Below are positions 43,889 to 51,884 of a DNA stretch of 64,000 nucleotides, in pieces. The stretch spans positions 248,001-312,000 of the forward strand of contig JACDOC010000001.1 in NCBI GenBank assembly GCA_017656295.1, given 5' to 3'. The notes under the pieces were generated by a model. That model was not told the DNA's origin. It worked only from the letters and a program-made list of their open reading frames with translations, and did not search any database. Made by a program: the position numbers and the translations under genes. How positions within the stretch are numbered: position 1 is the first letter of the stretch; the number at the start of each line of letters is the position of its first letter. The stretch comes from Bacillus sp. (in: firmicutes). Its GTDB lineage: Bacteria; Bacillota; Bacilli; Bacillales; JACDOC01.

Positions 43889-45028
43889 ATGAGAATAGGA
43901 ATAGTAGGGAACTACGGACACGATAACAATGGCGATGAAGCCATTTTAACGGGAATTATTCAGCAACTTGTTGAGTATCAAGGAGTTCGGAAAGAAGATA
44001 TAGTTGTATTTAGTAACTCTCCAGAAAAAACAGCGCAACAATACGGAGTCAAAGCAGTATATTTACTGAAAAAGAAAGGTAATTTCATTCGATCCGTAGG
44101 AAGTACGTTAAAGCAACATATACGTGTCGTCCAATCATTGGATGTTCTTATAGTAGGTGGCGGCGGGCTATTGATGGATATGTATAAAAGGGATGCTCCA
44201 TTATATAGTTCCCTTGTTTTCATCGCCCGATTGCTACAGAAAAAAGTGATGATTTACGGAGTGGGTGCTGGTCCGATTCAAACCGCCCTAGGAAAGTGGT
44301 TAATTCGACAAATGGTACAGCTCTCCCACGCCGTTTTTGTGCGAGATGAAGATTCAAAGCAGTTGCTTCACCGTATAGGGGTAAGAAAAGAGATTCGCGT
44401 CATCGCTGATCCGGCTTTTACTTTACATAATGATGTAAAAAAAGAAGAGCGACCTGCGATTCGTCGCATTGGTGTAACGGCAGTACCGTATTTTAGTCAT
44501 ACGTACTGGCCTGTTGCCAATAAAGAAAAATATGGACAGTACGTAAAGAACATGGCACAAAATTTAGATACGCTCATTGAGCAGCTCGGAGCCGAAATTG
44601 TACTCTTTTCAACGAAATTTCCACAAGACGTACAAGTGACCGAACACATCTATGAGCAAATGGCTCATCAAGAGGCGGTCACTATTAAAAAAGATAATTT
44701 GACTCCCAAACGAATTTTGAAGGTATGTCAAGATGTAGATCTCGTGATCGGTACACGGCTTCATTCGTTAATTTTAGCAGTCGCTGCTGAAACACCAATC
44801 ATCGGAATCGGTTATCATCCAAAGGTAAAAAGTTTTTTTGAAACGTTGAATTTATCGTCAATGTATGTTCCTATTGACGGATTGAAAGATTCGAATACAT
44901 TATGGAATGTCATTACAAACGAGTATCATAATTGGAACGAAAAGCAACAGCAATTTCGCACCCTTTCCGAGCAAAAACGAAAGGAAGCCGTTCAAGGGAT
45001 TCGCGTGATTGACCAGTTAGGAGAATAG
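43889..45028 (+). CDS. csaB: Polysaccharide pyruvyl transferase CsaB
   Basis: A 379-residue cytosolic enzyme. It begins MRIGIVGNYGHDNNGDEAIL, the CsaB start, followed by LIVGGGGLLMDMY near 90, IYGVGAGPIQT near 125, VRDEDSK near 155 and IGTRLHSLILAVAAETPIIGI near 285. CsaB adds ketal-pyruvate from phosphoenolpyruvate to the secondary cell wall polymer, which SLH domains recognise. Four SLH proteins in this window depend on that modification. First gene of a block csaB-GT4-pssD-pssE-murJ-SLH lipoprotein with gaps of 12 bases or less. Confidence 0.95.
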   Translation: MRIGIVGNYGHDNNGDEAILTGIIQQLVEYQGVRKEDIVVFSNSPEKTAQQYGVKAVYLLKKKGNFIRSVGSTLKQHIRVVQSLDVLIVGGGGLLMDMYKRDAPLYSSLVFIARLLQKKVMIYGVGAGPIQTALGKWLIRQMVQLSHAVFVRDEDSKQLLHRIGVRKEIRVIADPAFTLHNDVKKEERPAIRRIGVTAVPYFSHTYWPVANKEKYGQYVKNMAQNLDTLIEQLGAEIVLFSTKFPQDVQVTEHIYEQMAHQEAVTIKKDNLTPKRILKVCQDVDLVIGTRLHSLILAVAAETPIIGIGYHPKVKSFFETLNLSSMYVPIDGLKDSNTLWNVITNEYHNWNEKQQQFRTLSEQKRKEAVQGIRVIDQLGE

Positions 45029-45040
45029 GGGAAATACTCG

Positions 45041-46141
45041 ATGAACAAAAAAGTACTTGTCATAACTAATATGTATCCAACAGAGCAACATAAAAGCTTT
45101 GGAATATTTGTGAAAAATCAAGTAGAAGAGCTTAAACGACAAGGGCTAGCTGTCGATGTCATCGCGATTACTGACCCTCAAAGCGGAAAAGTAAACGTGT
45201 TGAAAAAATATTTATTATGGACCATTCAAAATATCCTGATTTTCTTATTTAAAGGCTATCGATACGATGCTGTTCACGCGCATTATGTGTTTCCGAGCGG
45301 CGTATTTGCTTCCCTTTACAAAAAGCTTTGGAGGAAACGGATGATTGTCACCGCTCATGGCGGGGACATAGATAAAATGGCCCGTAAAAATGAGCGGATT
45401 TTTCGTTACACGAAAAAGATATTAACTTACGCAGATGAAGTTATTGCCGTCGGTGAGCAATTAAAACAAGAAATTATAAACGATTTTGGCATCCCATCGA
45501 CAAAAGTTTCTGTCCTGAACATGGGAGTCAACCGACAAGTCTTTCAGCCGATGGACAAGTCATTGGCACGAGCAAACGTAGCAATTAAGGAACAAGCTTT
45601 ATCTATCTTATTTGTCGGTAATATCATCAAACAAAAAGGGCTTCTAGAGTTAGTTGAAGCGCTTCATCAGCTGCGCCAAAAAGAAGTGGACGGACAATTA
45701 TATATTATAGGTCCAGAAAAAGATGCGACATTCAAACAGGAACTGACAGAACGCATCGAACAATTACACGTCCAACCGTATGTTCACTTTTTAGGAGTCA
45801 AAACCCAACAAGAAATTGCGAAATGGATGGCTGCTGCTGATGTCTTTGTGCTGCCTTCACATATTGAAGGGTTTGGTCTTGTGGCGCTTGAGGCGATGTC
45901 GTGTGGAACACCGGTCGTCGGAACAAAAGTAGGCGGCTTGCAATACTTGTTGGCCAATGATACGGGTTGTTTAGTCGAGCCCAAAAATGCAGATTCTTTA
46001 GCTGCCGGCATTGAAAAAGTATGGATTGATAAGAATTACCGGCAAACGCTAATAGAAAACGGATTAAAAAAGGCCGAACAAAACGACGCGGCCTATTTAA
46101 CGAGCGAAGTGAAAAAATTATATTTTCCTACTGGAGGGTAG
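45041..46141 (+). CDS. Family 4 glycosyltransferase
   Basis: A 366-residue GT-B enzyme 12 bases after csaB. N-terminal domain: ITNMYPTEQHKSFGIFVKNQ near 8, DAVHAHYVFPSG near 80 and TAHGGDID near 107. C-terminal nucleotide-sugar domain: ILFVGNIIKQKGLLELVEA near 188, then VFVLPSHIEGFGLVALEAMSCGTPVV near 265, containing the catalytic EGFGLVALE (EX7E). Its donor and acceptor are not deducible; context says assembly of the lipid-linked wall polymer repeat. Confidence 0.93.
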   Translation: MNKKVLVITNMYPTEQHKSFGIFVKNQVEELKRQGLAVDVIAITDPQSGKVNVLKKYLLWTIQNILIFLFKGYRYDAVHAHYVFPSGVFASLYKKLWRKRMIVTAHGGDIDKMARKNERIFRYTKKILTYADEVIAVGEQLKQEIINDFGIPSTKVSVLNMGVNRQVFQPMDKSLARANVAIKEQALSILFVGNIIKQKGLLELVEALHQLRQKEVDGQLYIIGPEKDATFKQELTERIEQLHVQPYVHFLGVKTQQEIAKWMAAADVFVLPSHIEGFGLVALEAMSCGTPVVGTKVGGLQYLLANDTGCLVEPKNADSLAAGIEKVWIDKNYRQTLIENGLKKAEQNDAAYLTSEVKKLYFPTGG

Positions 46142-46144
46142 GAT

Positions 46145-46624
46145 ATGAGTCGACAGAGAAAAAAGAAAGTGTTATTTATCTCTTCATTAGGGGGACATTT
46201 AACACAACTTTTACAGTTAAAACCTTTATTTGAGAAGTATGATTATCATATTGTTACGGAAAAATCCGTGATTACAAAAGAACTTAGCCATAAATACCCA
46301 ATGTCTTTTTTAGTCTACGGGGCTAGAAACTATCCAATCCGTTACATCTTTAAATTCAGTTATAATATTCTTAAATCATTTTACCATTTTTTACGTATTC
46401 GGCCTGATGTCGTCGTCACAACTGGTGCTCATACGGCGGTTCCGATGTGTTATATTGCGAAACTTTTCGGTAAGAAAGTGATTTTTATTGAAAGCTTCGC
46501 AAAAACCTCGACGCCGACGATTTCTGGTCGTCTCGTATACCCAATTGCTGACCTGTTTATTATTCAGTGGGAAGGTATGAAAAAGCATTATCCAAAAGCT
46601 GTGTACGGAGGTTCAATCTATTGA
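46145..46624 (+). CDS. PssD/Alg14-like glycosyltransferase anchoring subunit
   Basis: A 159-residue protein starting 3 bases after the GT4 gene. It has the Alg14 pattern: VLFISSLGGHLTQLLQLKPL at the start, RPDVVVTTGAHTAVPMCYIA near 88, VIFIESFAKTSTPTISGRL near 113 and FIIQWEGMKKHYPKAVYGG at the end. In two-part enzymes this subunit holds the acceptor and recruits the catalytic PssE/Alg13 partner, encoded next with a 4-base overlap. It adds a sugar to a polyprenyl-linked intermediate at the inner membrane face. Confidence 0.9.
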   Translation: MSRQRKKKVLFISSLGGHLTQLLQLKPLFEKYDYHIVTEKSVITKELSHKYPMSFLVYGARNYPIRYIFKFSYNILKSFYHFLRIRPDVVVTTGAHTAVPMCYIAKLFGKKVIFIESFAKTSTPTISGRLVYPIADLFIIQWEGMKKHYPKAVYGGSIY

Positions 46625-47103
46625 TTTTTGTGGTATTAGGTACGCATGAATTACCATTTACTCGTCTGTTAGAAGCAATTGATGAACAAATTGAACTTGG
46701 AAATATCAAAGAAGAAGTGATTGTACAAGTTGGTCATACACGCTATCGTTCGGACAACATGAAATTCATTAAATTTACAACGTACGAAGAAATGGAACGG
46801 TTGTATCGAGAAGCTCGTTTCATCATTACCCATGGGGGAACAGGATCCATTACGATGGGAGTAAAAATGGGGAAAAAGGTGATTGCGGTTCCACGACTTC
46901 TTAAATATGGCGAACATAATGATGATCATCAATTAGAAATCGTTAAGCAATTTTATGAGCTTGGACACATTTTATATTGGGACGAGCATCTCGATTTAGC
47001 GGACGTCCTTAAAAAAGTGAATGATTTTCAGCCCCGACCGTTTATTAGTAGCCGAACGAGAATTATCAAACTAATTGAAGATTTTATTGAAAACTTAGGC
47101 TAG
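46621..47103 (+). CDS. PssE/Alg13-like glycosyltransferase catalytic subunit
   Basis: A 160-residue protein. TTG 46621 is chosen because GGAGG precedes it by 9 bases and it overlaps the PssD stop by 4 bases. Motifs: FVVLGTHELPFTRLL at the start, ITHGGTGSITMGVKMGKKVI near 78, then PRLLKYGEHNDDHQLEI. These form the nucleotide-sugar site of Alg13-type enzymes. Acts with the preceding protein as one glycosyltransferase. Confidence 0.9.
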   Translation: MIFVVLGTHELPFTRLLEAIDEQIELGNIKEEVIVQVGHTRYRSDNMKFIKFTTYEEMERLYREARFIITHGGTGSITMGVKMGKKVIAVPRLLKYGEHNDDHQLEIVKQFYELGHILYWDEHLDLADVLKKVNDFQPRPFISSRTRIIKLIEDFIENLG

Positions 47104-47114
47104 GTATGGTGACT

Positions 47115-48635
47115 ATGAAAAAAGCTTCCTTACTGAAAATTGTTGGAGCGGTCGCTGCCATCAATTTGTTGTCGAGGTTATTAGGCTTTTTACGAGAAGT
47201 ATTGATAGGCTACCATCTTGGCACATCGACAGAGGCGGATAGCGTCATTACCGCTTTTACGATTCCCAATTTCCTGTATATGGTCGTTGGTGGGGCACTG
47301 ACAACCGCCTTTATTAGTGTGTATCAAAAAGGAACAACCAAAGAAAAACAGGAACTTCAAGAAGTTATTTTTTCATATATATTCGTTATTTTTTCTGTTT
47401 TATCAGTGACGATGATTCTAGCTCCTCAGTGGTGGATTGGTATCTTTTTTCCTGGTCTTGATGATGAGGAATGGAAGCAAACGAGTCAATGGTTTCAAAT
47501 GATGGGAGCGTCAAGTGTCTTTTTCGTGCTCTCGATGTATTTTTCAGGGGTATTAAACGTTCATGAAAAGTTTCGAGTTTCTGCTGTAGCCCCGTTGATC
47601 AATAATGCTCTTGTCTTACTTGTAGCTATTTTACTGTTTCCGTTGATCGGTGGTGCTGCTTATTCGTGGGGAGTATTACTTGGTTCGGTTGTCATGGCTT
47701 TTATTCTGTTTCGTTCTATTCGAGTCAATGACTTTTTTCAGCCTCGTTTAAGGTGGACCGTGGCCAATAAAGAGCTAATGAACCGGTACTTAAAAATAGC
47801 GGTGCCTATTTTATTAGGTGGGGCGACTTTACAATTTTATTTCCTTATGCAGCGCGTGTTTGCTTCTTATTTAGAAGATGGATTACTCGCTGCCTTGAAC
47901 TATTCGTCAAAGCTCGTTCAGCTTCCACAAACGGTGTTAATGACGGCTGTCACAACGGTGATTTATCCGTTAATAACGAAAAAAATGGGTGAAGGAAAAC
48001 AAGGGGAACTAGCTTCTATTTATCAAAAAGGAATTTCTATGCTTCTCTTTTTTATGATTCCGTTTAGTGTGTTACTGTATGTATTAGCCGAAGAAGTGAT
48101 TACGGTCGTGTATGAATACGGTGCGTTTTCTTCTACGTCTACCGTCGTTACAGCACAATTGTTGGAAATATTTGTGATCGGGATGTTTGCCCATGCAGCG
48201 AATGTGTACGTCACTCGATTTTTTTATGCGGCTGAACAAGCGGTGTTTCCGGTGGTAAGTGGGATTTTATCTGTTTTTGGTGTGAACGTGGCTGTAGTCA
48301 TGATGTTCATCCATTTGTATGAAGCCGAAGCAGTTGCATGGGGAACGACGATTGGTGCTTATGTACAACTCCTCATATTAGGAATGGTGGCGTGGAAAAA
48401 GTTTCATTACTCGTTTCAAACCGTAAAGCAAATAGGACAATGGTTCATCCTTGTCGGTGGACTATATGGGGTAACCTTAGCTCTTCATCATGGGCTCGGG
48501 TGGATTCCATCGGTATATGTTCAAGTCATCATTCTAAGTGGATTGACCTTACTTGTGTACGTTTGTTTCTGTCTATTGTTACGCCTAGATATTATGAATG
48601 AAGTCATCGCTAAATTAAAAAGAAAGGGGAGCTAA
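47115..48635 (+). CDS. MurJ/MviN-like lipid-linked oligosaccharide flippase
   Basis: A 506-residue polytopic protein (about 14 helices). ATG 47115 has AGGT 9 bases upstream; ATG 47106 in frame is also possible. The MurJ start NLLSRLLGFLREVLIGYHLG and ADSVITAFTIPNFLYMVVGGALTTAFI near residue 40 are clear, as is LEDGLLAALNYSSKLVQLPQTV near 255. MurJ flips lipid II; a copy inside a polymer block probably flips the secondary wall polymer precursor. Whether it is the only MurJ of the cell cannot be seen. Confidence 0.9.
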   Translation: MKKASLLKIVGAVAAINLLSRLLGFLREVLIGYHLGTSTEADSVITAFTIPNFLYMVVGGALTTAFISVYQKGTTKEKQELQEVIFSYIFVIFSVLSVTMILAPQWWIGIFFPGLDDEEWKQTSQWFQMMGASSVFFVLSMYFSGVLNVHEKFRVSAVAPLINNALVLLVAILLFPLIGGAAYSWGVLLGSVVMAFILFRSIRVNDFFQPRLRWTVANKELMNRYLKIAVPILLGGATLQFYFLMQRVFASYLEDGLLAALNYSSKLVQLPQTVLMTAVTTVIYPLITKKMGEGKQGELASIYQKGISMLLFFMIPFSVLLYVLAEEVITVVYEYGAFSSTSTVVTAQLLEIFVIGMFAHAANVYVTRFFYAAEQAVFPVVSGILSVFGVNVAVVMMFIHLYEAEAVAWGTTIGAYVQLLILGMVAWKKFHYSFQTVKQIGQWFILVGGLYGVTLALHHGLGWIPSVYVQVIILSGLTLLVYVCFCLLLRLDIMNEVIAKLKRKGS

Positions 48636-48641
48636 CGGGAG

Positions 48642-49412
48642 ATGAAAAGGTGCTGGGGTTGGTTATTGTTATTGTTATTGATGATGGTAGCTGCTGGCTG
48701 TAATAAACAAACGTTTGATGAAAAACCAAGTGTGAAAGCGGAAAAAAGCTTAGAAGCCGCGTCCACTGAATGGGTGGAAGAACAGCTTGAGCCAATTGAG
48801 GAGCAAGTAACCTCTGTTGACGATCGTCTTCAACAGTTGGAAGAACGAATCCAAAATTTACAAGGGAAAACAGTGACCCCATTTACGGATGTATCAACAA
48901 ATTATTGGGCACATACAGAAATCATGACACTGTATGATTTAGGAATCATCAAAGGTTATCCAAAAGAAGGAAAATTTTATCCGGAGCGGACCTTAACTAG
49001 ATATCAAGCGGCATCGATGTTAGTAAAAGCCTTGAAACTCCCGCTTAGCGAAGCTCCATCTGTTTTTAAAGACGTTTCCAATGATCATCCGGGCTTAAAG
49101 GAAATTATGGCGGTTTATGAGCACGGAATTTTTATTGGAAGCGATGGATATTTTATGCCTAATGAACCAATAAAACGACGCCATATGGCGATGGTGTTAC
49201 AGCGGGCGTTTGATTTACAGGGAAACGACACTCCTTTTTCAGGGTATACGGATGTTTGTGAAGAAGTGGAAGGTTATGATGCGATTAAGGTGATTAGTCA
49301 GTTAGGAATTGCGAAAGGGTCGAACGGATATTTCAAACCAGAAGATCCAACGAAACGTTCCCATTTTTCCGCCTTTGTATATCGTACGCTGCAATATAAA
49401 GGGCAATTTTAA
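48642..49412 (+). CDS. SLH-domain lipoprotein
   Basis: A 256-residue lipoprotein with lipobox AAGC (Cys about 20). Residues about 35-75 form a coiled coil (WVEEQLEPIEEQVTSVDDRL). Three SLH repeats follow from residue 80 to the end: FTDVSTNYWAHTEIMTLY, then VFKDVSNDHPGLKEIMAVYE, then GIAKGSNGYFKPEDPTKRS. Anchored in the membrane by lipid and to the pyruvylated polymer by SLH, it could tie the two together. It is 6 bases after the flippase gene, last in the csaB block. Confidence 0.9.
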   Translation: MKRCWGWLLLLLLMMVAAGCNKQTFDEKPSVKAEKSLEAASTEWVEEQLEPIEEQVTSVDDRLQQLEERIQNLQGKTVTPFTDVSTNYWAHTEIMTLYDLGIIKGYPKEGKFYPERTLTRYQAASMLVKALKLPLSEAPSVFKDVSNDHPGLKEIMAVYEHGIFIGSDGYFMPNEPIKRRHMAMVLQRAFDLQGNDTPFSGYTDVCEEVEGYDAIKVISQLGIAKGSNGYFKPEDPTKRSHFSAFVYRTLQYKGQF

Positions 49413-49615
49413 ACAAACGTTTATTTAGTCGGCTAAGTTCTTTAAATGAGAGTAATGGTGACTTTAAACAAACGTTAAATTAGCCGGGGATGTTTTTTAA
49501 ATGAGGGGAATCGTATCTTTTAAACAAACGTTTATATAAACGGGCAAGTTTTTAAATAAGAGGAATCATGGCTATTAAACAAACGTTTATTATAAAACTG
49601 ACTATTTCCATTATG
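49408..49615 (+). repeat. ~56-bp tandem repeat, head TTTAAACAAACGTTTAT, 4 copies
   Basis: Copies begin at about 49408, 49463, 49518 and 49574 with TTAAACAAACGTT(T/A)A, followed in the first three by a related (A/C)GG...AAGTT...TTTAAAT(G/A)AG(A/G)GGAAT segment. The fourth is cut short. The first copy contains the stop codon of the SLH lipoprotein gene, so the repeat grew from or into the gene's 3' end. Confidence 0.85.
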
Positions 49616-49689
49616 CTGTTTGCTTATCTTAACGCTTTCGAACACGCTTCACTGAAAAATAGAGCACCTGAATGTTGTCTAAAAAGCTA

Positions 49690-49900
49690 AAGTATTACTC
49701 ATAAATATGGATTTTTTCCCATAAACGTCTAGCTATTTCCCATAAATCGGCTGTTTTTTCTCATAAATGTGGAATTATTTCTCAAAAAGAAGAAGTTTTG
49801 CTCATAAAAAAAGAATTTTCTCATAAAAAACGGAACACTAGAATTTCAACAGCTAAATTGTTGCTCATAAAATTGAATTTTTCCTCATAAAGCCAAAAAT
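49690..49900 (-). repeat. Second copy of the CTCATAAA/CCCATAAA array (one ~186-bp set)
   Basis: About nine subunits of 19-22 bases with plus-strand heads CTCATAAA or CCCATAAA. The order of subunit variants (tails CGGCTGTTTTTTC, TGTGGAATTATTTC, GAAGAAGTTTTGC, AAAAGAATTTTC, then a GGAACAC...TTCAACAGC spacer) is the same as in the array at 33751-34290. It is thus a dispersed copy of that unit, 15.5 kb away. Confidence 0.85.
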
Positions 49901-49930
49901 TCTCTTTACATATGTACGATGTACGCATAA

Positions 49931-49981
49931 AAATAACTTGGCAGTTGCCTTCGTCATAAGACTTGGACTGCCAAGTTTTTC
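49931..49981. terminator. Terminator-like hairpin after the SpoIID/LytB gene
   Basis: AACTTGGCAGT pairs with ACTGCCAAGTT around a 21-base loop, with TTTTT on the plus side and ATTTTTA on the minus side. Its loop TTGCCTTCGTCA is shared with the module at 34300-34350. Confidence 0.8.
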
Positions 49982-49987
49982 TAATGT

Positions 49988-51376
49988 TTATGATGGATTC
50001 CAAGTCTTAACATCAATACCGGTATAATAATGTTTTAAAATGTCCTTAAATGTATATCCCTGCTCAGCCATGCCTCTTGCCCCCCATTGGCTCATGCCGA
50101 GCAAGTGTCCCCATCCGTCACCCGAGAATGTAAATGATTGAGGATAGGTCGGTACATAAACCACTCCATTAGTGAGCTTGACTGGTAACTGAATTTCGTG
50201 TTTGATTTTCTGTACCGCACCGTTCGCATCCATCATAGAATAACCCGTTAAATAATTCGTTTCCACAACAGATCCATCAGCAAGTTGAATAGAAGTCGTG
50301 GCGTCAGATGTAATCGAGAACTTTGTGCTTTTTAGTGTCACACCGAAGAAACTACGGAAGCGGTCGGGGTAAGGAACAAAGGTCGGTTTTAATGAAATGA
50401 TCGACGTTGAGTCGGTTTGATGATCGAATATAACTGCTTCCATATTCGTCACTGCTTGGCTGACACCACGCTCTGAAATGCGTAAGTCTAATAACATTTG
50501 GTCATCGGTTAAATTAAGGCGTTGTTTAATGTTAGCTGTCGTGGCTGTCGTTTTCCAGTCGTAATGGTAATTGTTCGGATGTTGATCAAAAGGGTCGTTT
50601 ACGCCTCGTAAATAAGGAACGGAACTAAGCCAAACGTTTTCACTATGTTCCGTATGACCCCCTGAGCTCGAATGGAACACCGCATCAATGGGCACATTAT
50701 TGTAAAGAGCATATATGCCTTTTGTTTCGGCGACAGCTTGATTACTTCTCGAATGTTCACTTGATTTACCACCGTAAACTTGGCTAGCGACAGTCATTTC
50801 CAAATATCCTTTAGTTTTGTTTCGAGTCATTTGGGTATAAGCATATGTTCGAGCGGCTACTGCCTGAGCTTTTAACGCTTCTAAAGGCCAACTAGCAGGC
50901 ATTTCGTTCGGAACGACACCTTGAACATAGCTTTCGATATCTAATCGATTAAAAAGAAGTGGAGATGACTCTCCTGGACGAATTTCCAATGATCCACGAT
51001 AATGGACGTCTTTTGGACCATAAACTGTTTTAATGGTCGACACAATGACTTCGTTCGCATCGGATGAACGAATCTCTTGAATATTAAGTCCCTTTGTTGT
51101 GGCGCCGGTCTGTTTTCCGTAAGCGTAGAAGATGACACCATTTTCTTGTGAAATGGATATTGGTTCTGAAACTGGTATGATCGAGTTTGTTTCAATGTCT
51201 ACCACTTGATAATCACCGAGAATGGTTAATGTAAACGAAGAAGAAGGGACAAGTTTCACTTTCACTTCTGGTTGATATGTAATGGGATTGGATGGTTCGG
51301 CGAACGCTTTAATTGGGTGCTTACTTAATATTAGAAGAAAAATCATCACACCTAATAGTTTGATTATTTTTTTCAT
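49988..51376 (-). CDS. SpoIID/LytB domain secreted protein
   Basis: A 462-residue secreted protein. ATG 51376 has AGGA 9 bases upstream; an ATG 9 bases earlier abuts that site. Signal peptide ends near KAFA. The SpoIID domain spans about 150-462: YRGSLEIRPG, YVQGVVPNEMPASWPLEALKA near 170 with the catalytic-type Glu, AVAARTYAY, VFHSSSGGHTEHSENVW, and the end GWGHLLGMSQWGARGMAEQGY. SpoIID/LytB proteins are lytic transglycosylases or amidase enhancers; B. subtilis LytB enhances the amidase LytC. No LytC follows here. It forms a pair with the small exported protein 11 bases upstream. Confidence 0.9.
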   Translation of the reverse strand: MKKIIKLLGVMIFLLILSKHPIKAFAEPSNPITYQPEVKVKLVPSSSFTLTILGDYQVVDIETNSIIPVSEPISISQENGVIFYAYGKQTGATTKGLNIQEIRSSDANEVIVSTIKTVYGPKDVHYRGSLEIRPGESSPLLFNRLDIESYVQGVVPNEMPASWPLEALKAQAVAARTYAYTQMTRNKTKGYLEMTVASQVYGGKSSEHSRSNQAVAETKGIYALYNNVPIDAVFHSSSGGHTEHSENVWLSSVPYLRGVNDPFDQHPNNYHYDWKTTATTANIKQRLNLTDDQMLLDLRISERGVSQAVTNMEAVIFDHQTDSTSIISLKPTFVPYPDRFRSFFGVTLKSTKFSITSDATTSIQLADGSVVETNYLTGYSMMDANGAVQKIKHEIQLPVKLTNGVVYVPTYPQSFTFSGDGWGHLLGMSQWGARGMAEQGYTFKDILKHYYTGIDVKTWNPS

Positions 51377-51387
51377 TGTCACCATTC

Positions 51388-51609
51388 CTATTGATTATAT
51401 TGTTGTTCTAGTTGTTCGAGCTCTTCTTCTAATTGTTGAACTTTTAATTCTAGTTCTTTGACCCGTTCAGAAAGAGGATTAACTTTGGATAGCACCCATT
51501 CAACGCTCGCAATAATCGGTTGTTCTGATGAGGCGGCGGCTTTCCATCCGATGGTAAAAGTTAATAGAAAAGTAGCGAAAAGCACGAGCCCTTTCTTTTT
51601 TTTCAACAT
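51388..51609 (-). CDS. Small exported/membrane-anchored coiled-coil protein
   Basis: A 73-residue protein; AAGGAG lies 9 bases before ATG 51609. N-terminal Lys-rich and hydrophobic helix (LKKKKGLVLFATFLLTFTIG), probably a signal anchor. It ends in a Leu/Glu heptad coiled coil (VKELELKVQQLEEELEQLEQ). It sits directly before the SpoIID/LytB gene, the position of the small lipoprotein LytA in the B. subtilis lytABC operon, but has no lipobox. The function is unknown; likely a membrane partner of the following protein. Confidence 0.7.
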   Translation of the reverse strand: MLKKKKGLVLFATFLLTFTIGWKAAASSEQPIIASVEWVLSKVNPLSERVKELELKVQQLEEELEQLEQQYNQ

Positions 51610-51884
51610 GAAAGTCACTCCTTAAAAATATTTGTCTATTTGTCTATTATATCAAATGGCTCGCTTTTCGCAGTTAGGAGAATGTTAAAGTTGTAAATTA
51701 CTTGAAATATTGCAGATTTTTATTTTATTGATTTTCCTAGTATGATATAATCCATCTTGTGTAACTTTTTCTAACTAATTTCGACAAATTGGATGGGAAC
51801 TTAGGAAGAGATATACATAAAAGAGATGAAGTTCTTGTTTTTAGTTAACTGAAATGGGCAAGATACCTATTAAGGAGGGTCTAC

